64,000 bases of DNA, from the NCBI RefSeq assembly GCF_031846265.1, contig NZ_JAVRIA010000005.1:62001-126000 (forward strand), in the 5' to 3' direction. The notes beneath the pieces are model-generated. The model did not search any database, was not told the origin of the DNA, and worked only from the letters and a program-made list of their open reading frames with translations. The stretch comes from Microcosmobacter mediterraneus (GTDB taxonomy: Bacteria; Bacteroidota; Bacteroidia; Flavobacteriales; Flavobacteriaceae). Below, piece by piece: positions 43,117 through 53,900 of the stretch. Every line of letters starts with the position of its first letter. Within the stretch, counting starts at the first letter, position 1. A program made the translations under genes and the position numbers.

Positions 43117-45156
43117 TTAGAAAATATGTTTAAATCGCAACCCAATCTCTGTAAAGGTAAACCCAGCAGCAGTAGCAGAAGCGATATTACTATGTGTGCC
43201 ATAGATATTCAATAAGCTACGCTCTGACAATTTATAACCAAAGGCACCTTGTAGTCTATAGGCTGTTTGTTTTGGGTTGTTTTCTATAAACTGGTAACCA
43301 AATGCACCTGTAAGATTGTAAAACCATTCGTTAGGTTTGGCAACAGTTTCGTCTTTTATAAGATTTACAAAGACTTCGTAATTATTAAACTTTTCTGGAC
43401 TAAAGTAAATTGTTGGTACCTGGTCTTTAAACGTGATGTATTGGTAATTCACACCAACTTTAAGATTTGGTTTTGGTAAGAGGTTGTAATACAATGAAGT
43501 AAATAGCAAGTTTCTGGTATTACCATCGTTTTGCACTGTATGCATTAATTGTGTGTACCAGCCTAGATTAAAATTAGTACTTAGATTATAATTAGCGTAA
43601 TAGTTGTTCTGTACCAATTCTCTGTCTAATAAATCAGCGTTAAAACTTTCTACTTGGCGTTTATAACCAACATCTAAGGTTTGTAGTTTAAAGGTTTTTA
43701 TATTAAAAGACAGATCTGTTAAGAGTTGTGTATAATCTGTACTTTCTGCTTTTGCAGAAGTTAATCCTGCAGTGCCTTTAAATGTAATATTAGGCACCAC
43801 TTGGTAAGCCAGACCTAAAGACAAGTTATTAGAGTTGGCTGTATTGTTGGTTATAGTATTAGTAGTGGTTCTGTAATTATACTTACCTAGAACACTCAAT
43901 CTCCTAGTTAAAGGATACCTTATGTTGGTATTAAACGAATAGGCTTTGTTATCTCCATTATCAAACGTATGAGATGCTTTAGAGTCTAATGTTGGGCTAA
44001 AGCTAACGTTCATTTTATTAATAAAGTTCACCGCATCTTTTTGGTTGTTGTAAAAAGATAGTGTGTTTTCCGCTGAGGTGTAGGCATCATCAAAACGTCC
44101 CAAGGCTTTTAAAACATTTGCTTTTCCGAGGTTACCATCAAAAGAAGTGCTGTCGTTTACCAATATTTGGTTGTAATCGGCTAAGCTTTCTTTAAAGTTA
44201 CTCTTATAAATGTTTAAAGTCGCTCGTAAAGCCAACACCCAATTTTCGTTTGGGTAGTTTATGATTAAGTTGTCAATCAATGTCATTGCTGCTTTATACT
44301 TTTTAGTCCAGATTAAGGCTTGTACGTAACGTTCTGTGGTTTGTTGCGCAGTGGTTTTATCTGAATTAGCGGTTAAGCTTTCATAAGCTTGTGTGCTTAA
44401 GGCTAGAGCCTTTTTTTCTTTTCCGTTTAAATGTGCTGCCAATGCTAAACCGTTTAAAGCAACTGTTTTGTGTTCTTGTTGTTTGGACAATCTTGTATAC
44501 ATGGCTTCGGCACTATCTTGTTTATTCCATATTAAATACAGATTCGCAAGATTTAATAAGGTGTCTTTATCATCACCAAAAGTTTCAAGATTTTTAGTGA
44601 GAAGCATTTCTGCTTTATCATAGTTCTGTGCTTGTTGGTTTTGGTAGGCGTAACCTAAATAGATATATTTTTTAGAGGTCAAAGCATTTGGGTTTCCTGG
44701 AGAAACCTCTAAAGCATTGTTGATATATATAATAGCGTTTTCGTATTCTTTTAAATTAGATAAGGTATTTGCAAACCCTAATAAAGCAGCAAAGCTTTTA
44801 GCATCTTCAGTTACTAGATCTTTATAGTACTCTTTAGCAACTGTAAAGTTGTTGTTCCATAGCAAAGACTCACCATAATTCAGCTTTACCTCAAAATCAT
44901 TTGGGTAATCCTTTAATAAGCGAGTGAATAAATCAATAGCTTCTTGAGCCTTTCCATTCAATCCAATAGCACGTCCATAACATAGTCGCGCTGTTTTATT
45001 ATCTGGATACGATTTTAATATACCATTGAAAAAGGTTTCAGCTTGTGCGTACTTACCTGTTTCTAAATAGGTAAATCCTTCTTCCATGTTTTGAGCAGAT
45101 GCGCTAAAAACGGTTAAGAAAATACTACTAATAAGAAGTGATTTTAAAGTCTTCAT
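43117..45156 (-). CDS. TPR protein with YaiO-type outer-membrane barrel, probable polysaccharide exporter
   Basis: Exported protein of 679 residues. I start it at MKTLKSLLISSIFLTVFSASAQ, a clean signal peptide; the frame is open for 17 further codons but that would bury the signal. About ten TPR repeats follow (23-400), then a C-terminal beta-barrel of YaiO type (about 420-679, ending in the strand EIGLRFKHIF). TPR plus outer-membrane barrel is the plan of PgaA- and AlgK/AlgE-like exporters of exopolysaccharides. Divergent from the STAS-flippase genes, with a LytTR-type site between. Export of an extracellular polymer is inferred. Confidence 0.8.
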   Translation of the reverse strand: MKTLKSLLISSIFLTVFSASAQNMEEGFTYLETGKYAQAETFFNGILKSYPDNKTARLCYGRAIGLNGKAQEAIDLFTRLLKDYPNDFEVKLNYGESLLWNNNFTVAKEYYKDLVTEDAKSFAALLGFANTLSNLKEYENAIIYINNALEVSPGNPNALTSKKYIYLGYAYQNQQAQNYDKAEMLLTKNLETFGDDKDTLLNLANLYLIWNKQDSAEAMYTRLSKQQEHKTVALNGLALAAHLNGKEKKALALSTQAYESLTANSDKTTAQQTTERYVQALIWTKKYKAAMTLIDNLIINYPNENWVLALRATLNIYKSNFKESLADYNQILVNDSTSFDGNLGKANVLKALGRFDDAYTSAENTLSFYNNQKDAVNFINKMNVSFSPTLDSKASHTFDNGDNKAYSFNTNIRYPLTRRLSVLGKYNYRTTTNTITNNTANSNNLSLGLAYQVVPNITFKGTAGLTSAKAESTDYTQLLTDLSFNIKTFKLQTLDVGYKRQVESFNADLLDRELVQNNYYANYNLSTNFNLGWYTQLMHTVQNDGNTRNLLFTSLYYNLLPKPNLKVGVNYQYITFKDQVPTIYFSPEKFNNYEVFVNLIKDETVAKPNEWFYNLTGAFGYQFIENNPKQTAYRLQGAFGYKLSERSLLNIYGTHSNIASATAAGFTFTEIGLRFKHIF

Positions 45157-45219
45157 GTCTGTATGTTTAACTATATGCAAGTTACGGACGAATACCGCTT
45201 CATTCATCTACAGCAAACG

Positions 45220-45252
45220 ACCATCCGTCGAAATAGAACGCTCATACATGGA
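45220..45252 (+). promoter_or_regulatory. LytTR-type site between the exporter and STAS genes
   Basis: ACCATCCGTCGA (45220-45231), with a second half CTCATACATGGA (45241-45252) matching at 7 of 12 positions and a 21-bp period. It lies 90 bp before the STAS gene and 64 bp before the divergent YaiO gene, so it could control either or both. A -7-like sequence ending ATATTTG is at 45263-45269. Confidence 0.5.
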
Positions 45253-45309
45253 ATTACGCAAGATATTTGTGTCAGAAATGAAACAATAACCATTTAAAAT
45301 TATAAAATT

Positions 45310-45591
45310 ATGGCACTTACAATTAAAGAAATCAATGGAGAATTTTTAGTAGAAGGAGCAATCAATGCATCAACAGTAAAATATTTTCAGAACCATTGCG
45401 AAATATTAATGCAAGCATTTGGTGACTTAACTCTAAACATTGAAAAGATCACTCAGATTGATAAGAATGGGCTTTTAGCATTAAGAGCTTTATATGATAA
45501 TGCACTTAATTATAACAGAGGCTTTTATATAGTTGGAGTCGGATGCAAAGAAATCTATGATGAATTTAGATTTACTGTCGAAGCAGCATAA
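45310..45591 (+). CDS. STAS-domain protein lacking the phosphorylatable Ser
   Basis: Small protein of 93 residues with the STAS (anti-sigma-factor antagonist) fold. The loop before helix 2, usually DSSGL, reads QIDKNGLLALRAL, so the regulatory Ser/Thr is replaced by Lys-Asn. The ending GCKEIYDEFRF matches the second STAS protein at 58091. Loss of the Ser suggests constitutive binding or a role as a small adaptor of the membrane machinery rather than a classic switch. It is followed after 31 bp by the flippase gene and preceded by a LytTR-type site. Confidence 0.8.
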   Translation: MALTIKEINGEFLVEGAINASTVKYFQNHCEILMQAFGDLTLNIEKITQIDKNGLLALRALYDNALNYNRGFYIVGVGCKEIYDEFRFTVEAA

Positions 45592-45622
45592 AACATTACA
45601 ATACAATTAAAACAGAAAAGTC

Positions 45623-46876
45623 ATGCAAGTATTAGCTGCTATTAAAACCAAAAAAATAACACCAGAACAATTATTTATGATAAGCGTTTTGGCGGTTAAT
45701 GGAGGTAACTATTTATATAACCTAATTTTGGGTCGTTTATTAGGACCAGCACAATTTGCTGATGCTGCAGTTTTGATTACATTTTTATTAGTACTCTCAT
45801 TTATCGCAATGACGTTTCAGTTGGTGACTGCAAAATTTTCAGTATTATTTGAGTACACTGTGTTTAAAAGTTTTATCGCTAAAGTCTATCAACAAGCTTT
45901 AGCAGTTGGTATACTTTTAGGATTATTAATTATTGTTTTTGCTACACAATTACAAGCACTATTTAATACCTCCTCCTCTAGTATGTTTACCATTTTTGGA
46001 TGTGGAGTGCCACTTTACTTTTTAATGAGTGTTAATCGTGGTACCTATCAAGGAAAAAAAGCTTATAAATCTTTATCGATAACCTATCAAGCAGAAATGT
46101 TGAGTCGTTTATTGATTACGCTTGGTATTATTTTAGTCTTAGACATAAAATCGTCTTGGGTTATTGCTACAGGTATTTTACTATCCTTCGGTTTTGGTTT
46201 GTTCCCTTTTAAGGTGAAACATCTCAACTTTAAGAAGGTATTATCATTAGATAAAACCTACAGCAAACAGATTAAACGCTTCTTTTTACTTACAGCTTTT
46301 TATGAACTCACACAAATTATCATTAACAACAGTGATATCTTATTGGTGAAGCATTATTTTGAATCTTACGAAGCAGGTTTGTATGCCTCATTAGCTTTAA
46401 TAGGCCGTATTGTGTACTTCATTGCTTGGATGTTTGTCATGTTATTACTACCAGCTGTAGTAGAATTAAAGAAAGAAGGAAAGGAAACCGCATCAGTATT
46501 ATTTAAGTATGTTGTCTATATCGTTGCAATTTCAACACTTATTGTTATTGTATGTGTAGCTTGTCCAGAATTTATTATTAAACTTCTATTTGGTGAAGAA
46601 TACATAACGATGGCACCTTTATTATGGAAATATGCCCTTGCTACGTCTATGTTTGCCATCTCTAATATTTTCGCTTATTACTATTTGTCTTTAGATAAAT
46701 ATGTACCTGTAATTATATCTGGAATATTTGGAATGCTGCAAATGGTATTAGTGGTCTTCTATCACGATAGTTTAGATCAGGTAGTGCATATGCAGATTAT
46801 TGCTATGGCCTTATTATTAGTGATACAATTAGCATTTTTTAGGCAAGAAACAAGAGCTCAAAAAAGCTTAATCTAA
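45623..46876 (+). CDS. Wzx-like polysaccharide flippase (MOP superfamily)
   Basis: Integral membrane protein of 417 residues with about 12 helices, in the oligosaccharide flippase group. It opens with VLAVNGGNYLYNLILGRLLGPAQFADAAVLITF and carries ADxAxxA-like and FGEEYITMAPLLWKYALATSMFAISNIFAYYYL segments typical of Wzx-type proteins. It should move lipid-linked oligosaccharides across the inner membrane. It is cotranscribed with the STAS gene; glycosyltransferase genes follow. Confidence 0.85.
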   Translation: MQVLAAIKTKKITPEQLFMISVLAVNGGNYLYNLILGRLLGPAQFADAAVLITFLLVLSFIAMTFQLVTAKFSVLFEYTVFKSFIAKVYQQALAVGILLGLLIIVFATQLQALFNTSSSSMFTIFGCGVPLYFLMSVNRGTYQGKKAYKSLSITYQAEMLSRLLITLGIILVLDIKSSWVIATGILLSFGFGLFPFKVKHLNFKKVLSLDKTYSKQIKRFFLLTAFYELTQIIINNSDILLVKHYFESYEAGLYASLALIGRIVYFIAWMFVMLLLPAVVELKKEGKETASVLFKYVVYIVAISTLIVIVCVACPEFIIKLLFGEEYITMAPLLWKYALATSMFAISNIFAYYYLSLDKYVPVIISGIFGMLQMVLVVFYHDSLDQVVHMQIIAMALLLVIQLAFFRQETRAQKSLI

Positions 46877-46884
46877 AGTAAATT

Positions 46885-46917
46885 ACCATTCGTCTACACT
46901 AAAAAGCAACCTATCTA
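46885..46917 (+). promoter_or_regulatory. LytTR-type site before the GT4 gene
   Basis: ACCATTCGTCTA (46885-46896) with a second half ending TATCTA (46912-46917), 21 bp apart. It lies 119 bp before the gene at 47004. A -7-like sequence, CAAATTTG, is at 46948-46955. Core and spacer closely match the sites at 39571 and 54115. Confidence 0.6.
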
Positions 46918-47003
46918 AGGAGGACAGTTTTTGTCCGTTTTAAACCTCAAATTTGTACTGTAAACAAAGCATAATATTTAAAAACCAATAAATAAATCAC
47001 ATC

Positions 47004-48230
47004 ATGAAATTAGCAATCGTAACCGCATATCCACCAAGTAAAGTCACTTTAAACGAGTATGCATTTCATTTAGTAAAGCAGTTTAGAAAAAACCAGAACG
47101 TAACAGAATTAATCTTATTAACAGATAGAACTGAAAAAGCAAAAGATCTTGAGTTTACAGAAGCTGGTTGTAAGATTACAGTAAAAGAATGCTGGTCATT
47201 TAATAGTTATAAAAACATCTTTTCTGTAACGAAAGCGATAAATAAAACAAAGCCAGATTCAGTATTATTCAACTTACAATTTATGAAGTTTGGTGATAAG
47301 AAAATAGCGGCAGCATTAGGGTTAATGTTACCATTAGTTTGTAAGCTGAAAAACATTCCTAACATCGTTTTATTGCACAATATACTTGAAGAAGTAGATT
47401 TAGGAAGTGCAGGCTTTACGTCAAATAAATTAATGCAGAGGATCTACGGATTTATAGGTACATCATTGACAAAATTAATATTACAAGCAGATATAGTTGC
47501 TGTAACCATGCAGAAGTATGTGAATATCTTAGAGGTTAAATACTTAGCGACTAATGTAAAATTGATTCCACATGGTACCTTTGAGATTGCTGAAGAGCCA
47601 GATTATACATTACCGCAAGGGCCATTACAGATTATGACTTTTGGAAAATTCGGAACTTATAAAAAGGTAGAAGGTATGATTGAGGCTGTTGAGATGGTTA
47701 GAAAATCTACAGGATTAGATTTAGAAGTCGTTATTGCAGGAACGGACAATCCAAATGTGCCAGGATATTTAGCGAAAGTACAAGAGGATTATAAGCATGT
47801 GCCTCAAGTCCGTTTTACAGGATATGTAGAAGAGGAAGAAGTACCTGTGTTATTTAATAAAAGTACAGTTGTTGTATTTCCGTATACATCTACAACTGGA
47901 AGCTCAGGAGTATTACACCAAGCAGGAAGTTATGGTAAAGCGGTTGTTATGCCAGACTTAGGTGACTTAGCTTTATTAGTAAAAGACGAAGGTTATTTAG
48001 GTGAATTTTTTGAGCCGACTAGTGTTAAAAGTATGGCTAATGCCATTGAAGCTTTAGTTGTAAATGAAGCTTATAGATTGCACCTAGCTAAACAAAATTA
48101 TAAAGCAGCAACGGCACATCCAATGTCACAAATAGCTGATATGTATATAGAGACTTTTAAAAAAATTGTAGATGAAAAATGCGTAAAAATCTCCAAGGTT
48201 AATAGCAATACGCATAAAGCTATCCTTTAG
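47004..48230 (+). CDS. GT4-family glycosyltransferase
   Basis: Retaining glycosyltransferase of 408 residues with the GT-B fold. N-terminal half: AIVTAYPPSKVTLNEYAFHLV and PNIVLLHNILEEVDLGS. C-terminal half: IMTFGKFGTYKKVEGMIEAVEMV, then VRFTGYVEEEEVPVLFNKSTVVVFPYTSTTGSSGVLHQAGSYGKAVV, the donor-binding region, with Ser/Gly where many GT4 enzymes show the second Glu of the EX7E motif. Cytoplasmic. It probably adds a sugar in surface polysaccharide synthesis. Its 3' end overlaps the convergent GH5-like gene by 11 bp. Confidence 0.85.
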   Translation: MKLAIVTAYPPSKVTLNEYAFHLVKQFRKNQNVTELILLTDRTEKAKDLEFTEAGCKITVKECWSFNSYKNIFSVTKAINKTKPDSVLFNLQFMKFGDKKIAAALGLMLPLVCKLKNIPNIVLLHNILEEVDLGSAGFTSNKLMQRIYGFIGTSLTKLILQADIVAVTMQKYVNILEVKYLATNVKLIPHGTFEIAEEPDYTLPQGPLQIMTFGKFGTYKKVEGMIEAVEMVRKSTGLDLEVVIAGTDNPNVPGYLAKVQEDYKHVPQVRFTGYVEEEEVPVLFNKSTVVVFPYTSTTGSSGVLHQAGSYGKAVVMPDLGDLALLVKDEGYLGEFFEPTSVKSMANAIEALVVNEAYRLHLAKQNYKAATAHPMSQIADMYIETFKKIVDEKCVKISKVNSNTHKAIL

Positions 48231-49737
48231 TTGAGATATACTTAAAAGAAGGCTTTTTAATCCCACTTTCATCTATAAATCCAAAATGCTTTTGCGCATT
48301 TTGGCGCCAAGGAAGTCGTCCAACGACTTCCTTTGGTATTTCTATAAAGTCGTAAAGTGTCCACGACATAAATTGAATATCATTTTCTAAAAAGATAACT
48401 TGCATGGCTTGATGATATTCAGCTTGATCCTCTTCTGAATTTCCGAGAGGATTCCATAAGCCACTGTATGATGATAGTCCAAATTCAGAAATTACAATAG
48501 GCTTATCTGGTATTTCTGTTTTTAAAGCTTTATACGTCTCATCCAACGCATCAATATCCTCATAATAATGAAAGGATACAAAATCTAATTTATCTTTCAA
48601 TAGCAAACTACTTTCTGCATTTGACCAGCCGATAGTTATAGGATGGCTTGGATCTTCTGATTTTACAAAATCTACCATTTTATCTAACCAGGCCAGAATT
48701 AATGGCTCTGTTCTGTTTTCAAAATCTAAATTGGGTTCATTTTTAATATCCCAACCTAGTAAAGCATTATGATATTTTAAGGCATTAACAATAGTTTTGG
48801 CATGGCGTTGTGTTAAACTCCAGTTGATAACTGAATAGTCTCCGTAGAAATCAAAAAGCGTCACCATAACTTTAAGATTTGCTGTTTCTGCAAGATCTAA
48901 TAGTGTTATAAGTTGTGAGAGTTTGTTATTGTCAACACTAGCTTTTCCAAAGCTATCATAAGGTACAAAAACACGTATGCTATTTAATCCACTCGAAGCT
49001 ATCAGTTGGAAATCTGAAGCTATAGTATCAGCATCAAAATTAGCACCAAACATATCCCAAGGAGTTACCTGCGGATAATAGTTGATACCTTTTATTTCAG
49101 AAATTGTAATAGGATTTTGCTTTGCATCTGGAGTGTAGGGCTCGCTTTTTATACGAACCAAATGTCGTATTCTCCAGAATCCATCTTCTAACAATAAGGT
49201 CACTTTGTAGGTTGATTTTTCGTTGATTTCCGCAACTAGACGCTCGCCATTAAACATACGTTTGAACTCAATAACATTATGATCAGTCAGAACTGCTAAC
49301 TGTCCATCTTCACTAAAAAACTCTAGAGTTGGGTGATGCGCTAATGTGGTGGCTTCAATGAATGAAGTATTTTCTGAATTAATAGAAATAATATTTCGGA
49401 TATTTTCTCTAGCGCTCTTGGTGTAAAAATCATCAATACCAGTCATGGCGTTGGTCATAAATGCGACGTGTTTTACATACCAAGCATCTAAATAGTCATT
49501 TTCTATGGCTTTGAGATTTTCTTCATCAATTGGCCTACCTTCATTAGCTAAAGGAGCCCAAGTTAATTCTGGTAAATAGTGGTCGGTTTGCTTAACCTCT
49601 GTATGTAGCATTTTACTGCGATCTGCTCCTGTATTGAGATAAGAAAAAATCGCAGCAATACCATAAATCACCAATGCAATGATAAGTACGTAACTTAATA
49701 CAATAACTCCTCGTAATATATTTTTGTTACTATTCAT
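48220..49737 (-). CDS. membrane-anchored GH5-like glycoside hydrolase with NTF2-like domain
   Basis: Protein of 505 residues. A membrane anchor (about 8-34) is followed by an NTF2-like region (about 70-198), then a (beta/alpha)8 domain of cellulase/GH5 type (about 212-500). The acid/base is Glu334 in WDIKNEPNLDF and the nucleophile Glu418 in VISEFGLSS, both in the expected strands. It likely sits in the periplasm, attached to the inner membrane, where polysaccharide systems often carry a hydrolase for editing or release of polymer. It is the last gene of a three-gene minus-strand operon and overlaps its upstream neighbour by 8 bp. Confidence 0.83.
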   Translation of the reverse strand: MNSNKNILRGVIVLSYVLIIALVIYGIAAIFSYLNTGADRSKMLHTEVKQTDHYLPELTWAPLANEGRPIDEENLKAIENDYLDAWYVKHVAFMTNAMTGIDDFYTKSARENIRNIISINSENTSFIEATTLAHHPTLEFFSEDGQLAVLTDHNVIEFKRMFNGERLVAEINEKSTYKVTLLLEDGFWRIRHLVRIKSEPYTPDAKQNPITISEIKGINYYPQVTPWDMFGANFDADTIASDFQLIASSGLNSIRVFVPYDSFGKASVDNNKLSQLITLLDLAETANLKVMVTLFDFYGDYSVINWSLTQRHAKTIVNALKYHNALLGWDIKNEPNLDFENRTEPLILAWLDKMVDFVKSEDPSHPITIGWSNAESSLLLKDKLDFVSFHYYEDIDALDETYKALKTEIPDKPIVISEFGLSSYSGLWNPLGNSEEDQAEYHQAMQVIFLENDIQFMSWTLYDFIEIPKEVVGRLPWRQNAQKHFGFIDESGIKKPSFKYISTKG

Positions 49738-50944
49738 ACTTTAGATTAGGGAATGATTTTGTGAGTCCTGCAACCTTAACCACAAGCTTATAATTACCTT
49801 TTGGATAGCGATCTTTTTTTAATTTAAAATTAGCATAGCCCTCAACACTTTGTTCTGTAAACTCATCATCTAAGATTCCATCTTTGTAAACTTTAAGTAC
49901 CACACTTAGTCCATTAGGAATATATTGATCCATAAAACTTTGAAGCGGACCTACAGTAATTGCCCTATTGTTCTTAGAAAATGAAACATCAAAATCAGAG
50001 ATGGCCTGTTTATAATTTAAAACCAAAAATTCACTATTAGCCATACCTTCAATATAGGCTTTAATTGTCCATTGATCCTCTTGATCTGGATGCAACATTT
50101 TGGCTGTTGCTCTACCATCTAAGGTAGTACCAGATGTATATGCTTTGTAACCCAATTTGTTGGTGATAAAAAAAGTGACATATGTGCCATCGCTAACAAT
50201 ATTATTAAAGCGATCTTTAATAATCGATGTTTTAAAGTTTGTAATTTGGTTTCCATCAGCATAGCTATGTATACGATCTGCTGAAATTGAAAAGCTTGTA
50301 GGAATAGCAGGTACAACATTCACATCGTATTCTTTAGAATTTAAATCTAAACACTCAGTATTTATGAGTACTCGACCACTTTTCTCATAGGAGTATAAAT
50401 TTTTATATCCAAAACCATGTTTAGTAAATATTTCATCTTTGGTTTCAATATCTAAGAATTGATGCTTAACTGAAACTTTGGTGCTGTCAACTAATGGGTT
50501 GTCCAAATCATCTGTTGGTATAGAAACTAACATGGTATAATCAGTACCACCTGCTTCAATACTTGGTGGACCAATATAGGTTTCTATGGTCTCAATAGTC
50601 ACCTTTGGTAGAATCTCTATTTCACCAGAAAGTAACGTTGATTCTGATAGTAATTGCCAATTCAATATTCCAGATTTATTAGATATACTTTGAGGGATTT
50701 TAAATGATAAAGTTTTATCTAGTATTGGATGTAAGAGAATTGAGCCATAGCTATTAGAGCAGTATAAGATAACTTCAGTACTACCCTCAAATGAAAACTC
50801 TAAAGAGATACTAGCTCCTGCCGTAAATACTTTAGAAGTTGAAACTAAAGTATAGCTATTGTTATTTACATCTTGTCGCATACTAAGTCCTGACAAAATG
50901 ATTGCAACGCTAATTAGTGATATGTAAATAGATTTAAATGACAT
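49730..50944 (-). CDS. exported protein with Ig-like (invasin-type) domains
   Basis: Protein of 404 residues with an N-terminal signal or anchor (about 4-22), followed by a series of Ig-like beta-sandwich domains. The SFSISADRIHSYADGNQITNFKTSIIKDRFNNIVSDGTYVTFFITN segment is typical of Big-1/invasin domains. No enzyme motif. It lies between the GH5-like and PTPS-related genes with overlaps of 8 and 1 bp, so the three products are probably made together and may form a periplasmic assembly. Function unknown. Confidence 0.7.
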   Translation of the reverse strand: MSFKSIYISLISVAIILSGLSMRQDVNNNSYTLVSTSKVFTAGASISLEFSFEGSTEVILYCSNSYGSILLHPILDKTLSFKIPQSISNKSGILNWQLLSESTLLSGEIEILPKVTIETIETYIGPPSIEAGGTDYTMLVSIPTDDLDNPLVDSTKVSVKHQFLDIETKDEIFTKHGFGYKNLYSYEKSGRVLINTECLDLNSKEYDVNVVPAIPTSFSISADRIHSYADGNQITNFKTSIIKDRFNNIVSDGTYVTFFITNKLGYKAYTSGTTLDGRATAKMLHPDQEDQWTIKAYIEGMANSEFLVLNYKQAISDFDVSFSKNNRAITVGPLQSFMDQYIPNGLSVVLKVYKDGILDDEFTEQSVEGYANFKLKKDRYPKGNYKLVVKVAGLTKSFPNLKYE

Positions 50945-53900
50945 TAGTTGGGATTACCAATATAAGTGTTGACTTCTAATTTTATGTAGTTATAGTTTTG
51001 ATGATTTATGATTTGTAGTTCTTCATCATTGTGATTTATTATACGCTCTGAAACAATCTTATTTGATATAGCTTCATTAGGAAGTCCATTAACAAAGCAA
51101 TTGCCCATGTCTTCTGTAATAATCTCAAATTGATTTAGATCTAACATATGGTACTGAAACGCTTGTTTTCGTTGTTGACGAATGCCTTCTTTTATAAAGG
51201 AATGGTCTACCCAAATTAAGTTTTTATTATTGTCATAATAAGATACTAGTAATTGTGGTATCGTAACTTCTTCAATGCCACTATTGAATAAGTTTCCAGA
51301 AATTTGTTGGTTGTTAATTTCTGAAATTGAGACGGTTGTACTTTTAAATAAATCTGAACCTGAAACATTTCCAGCAGCTTGAAGGTTAAATTTTGTTGGT
51401 TGCTCTTCAAATTCCATAGGCGTAAATTCATCTGGATTGAAGGTTTTGGGAATAGAGTCCTTTGCCTTCGACCAGGCAATCCCTTCAAAGTTTATACGAA
51501 AGGAACTTACTTCTTTAGGCATTAGTTTATGTTTTACATGATATTTGGCATTATAGGTAGCTAATACTTTGTTGTTATCATTATACAGCGTGCCTTTCAA
51601 TACCACATCTGCGGGCACATTATCTATGTTCTGAACTTCACCAATAATCGCATAACTGTGATCTAGCTTAACTAGCTTGGCTGAGAGGATTTCAAGAACA
51701 GGTTGTTTTAAAACATCTTCGTGATGGGTTTGTTCAGCAGTTATGCGTCGTCTGCCTTGGTTAAAGTAATTCGTTCTATTACTAGCATATAACTGGTCAG
51801 GAGGTAAATCTGCAGTAATATCCTCAGGCTCAAGATACCATTTCCCATTAACCTTTGTGAGTGATCTATAGTACGTTTTGTGGATTTTTTCTAACGGTGT
51901 TATCCAATAGGTGTTCACTTTTACACTAGCTAAATTATCAGATAGACTAATGATTTCTGTATCTATAGCATCTAGTTTCGCATAAGAACTCAATAAGCCA
52001 TCAGTAACAGAGACTTCTAGCATATATTGCGAAATGGTTAAACCACTGTTGGGATTAACTAAACTATGTGCTTTCTCAAATTCTTTAAAGTCTAAAGCAT
52101 CATAGTAAGCTAAGACCGTATTTTTTGGGGAATGATGCGATTCATTTTTAATATAGAATTGGTATATCCCAAATCCAACGATTAGTGCTAAAATGATTGA
52201 CCAAATATGTGAGAACTTTAAAAGACCTTTTGAAAAACTAGAGTAATCGTTCTTAAAGTTTAAGTATATAGGTGAAGACTTGAGTTTACTTTTTAATCCT
52301 CTAATTAAAAGGGATTGTATATTTAGTAAAAAGGCAATTAAAACCGTTAGAAAAGGAACAATTCCCCAAAGTAATTTTTGCCAGGTACTTACATCTTCTT
52401 TAGGTAAAATAGAGGATAATGGAGGAACGTTTAGCTTTTCCCATACCATAATACCATTTTCGAGCTGACGTAAGCGTTGCCAACCGCAAAAATATAAGAT
52501 TGGATCATAAAACTTATCGTTAGAGAAAATGTACTTTAAATTATACTTTTCTGGTGTTGTTAAAAACTGTTGTAAGGAGCCTATGCCTTCAACACCTTTA
52601 AATTTTGAATTCTCTAAACGTTCAATAGGCCTTGTTGTAAGTTCAGGAAGTCTCCTTGCAGAATGGTAATTACCATCTACAGACATCGCATTGGTTTGCG
52701 CTGATAACCAAGCCATCTGATCACCAAATCCTAAAGTCATGTATCTCCATTGATCGTGCTGATCTTGATTAAGGAAATTGACAATAGGAAGCATTTTAAT
52801 TTTTTGTGGCTGAGAGGGTTTAAAATACCCAAGACTCATGGTGAAAACCGTCATGAATAAAAATAGACCAGTTAAAATACCACCAGCCATGCGATGGTAA
52901 ACAGCACCAAACGTAGACTGTATTAGTGTCTTTAAATCACCTTGTATGAAGCGATATGTAAACTCGCCAAACAGAGGCAAAGACATTATGGATGCCCAAA
53001 GCGTAAAGCGGTCTAAGGTTAAAATATTAAAAGCAGTTTCACCTAATACTAATCTTGGAATTGGAGTAGTGCCACCTGTGCCTAAAATAAAAAGTATAGT
53101 AATAGATAATCCAAAAAATAGATAACGCTTACTGTAGAATCTATAAAATATATAAGGAAGTAATATCAATAAAATTCCCCAAGGAATTAAAAAGAATACC
53201 AAGCCAGATGACGTAATTTCAATAAAATTATCTCTAGATCCATGCGGAATAGGAACCTGAGTAATAGGATTGTTTTTTGAGTTTATCCAATACGGAAGAA
53301 TGCATCCTATGATTATTACCAAAGACAATAAACCAAAACTAATAATACGTTTAAACAACTTAAAAAAACTATGTATAAATAGCTTTAGAGTAACAGCTTT
53401 TATTGTATCTATTTGTTCCTTTGCATGGTCCATAATGACCATCCCGATTAGTGGAAAAATAAAGAACACCATACCAAAAATTGGAGTCACATGATGCGAT
53501 GTTACCGTTACAGCAATTAAAGAAAGAGATGTCGCTAAATAACGCCATTTACCAGTTTTAAGCCATAAGTAGATTTCGGGTAAGGCATGCATTAAAACAG
53601 ATATACCTATAATACTAGGTAATTGACCAAAAATATGTAACGTCTCAACAAAAGAAGACGAAAAAACTGCAAGAATAGAAGCATAGCCTGCTACAGTTTT
53701 ATTTGACGTCATCATTAAAGAGAATCGATATACACCAGTTATAAATAGTAAAATTCCAATAAGAGCTACTGTGAACATTCCAAACTTTAAGCCACCAATA
53801 AGAGATAAAGCGGCAATGGACTGATGCACTAATGGTGGATAACTCATTACTGTAAACCCAGTATACCATTTATAATTCCATGGCTCAAACCAGCTATTAG

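Noticed and set aside
45181..45200. Minus-strand ATTCGTC as a sixth LytTR-type site facing the YaiO gene
   Set aside because: Only the 7-base core matches, the flanks differ, and it would lie about 30 bp from the start codon, unlike the other sites.
45157..45207. Longer N-terminus for the YaiO-type protein
   Set aside because: The ATG at 45156 begins a textbook signal peptide; the extension would bury it.
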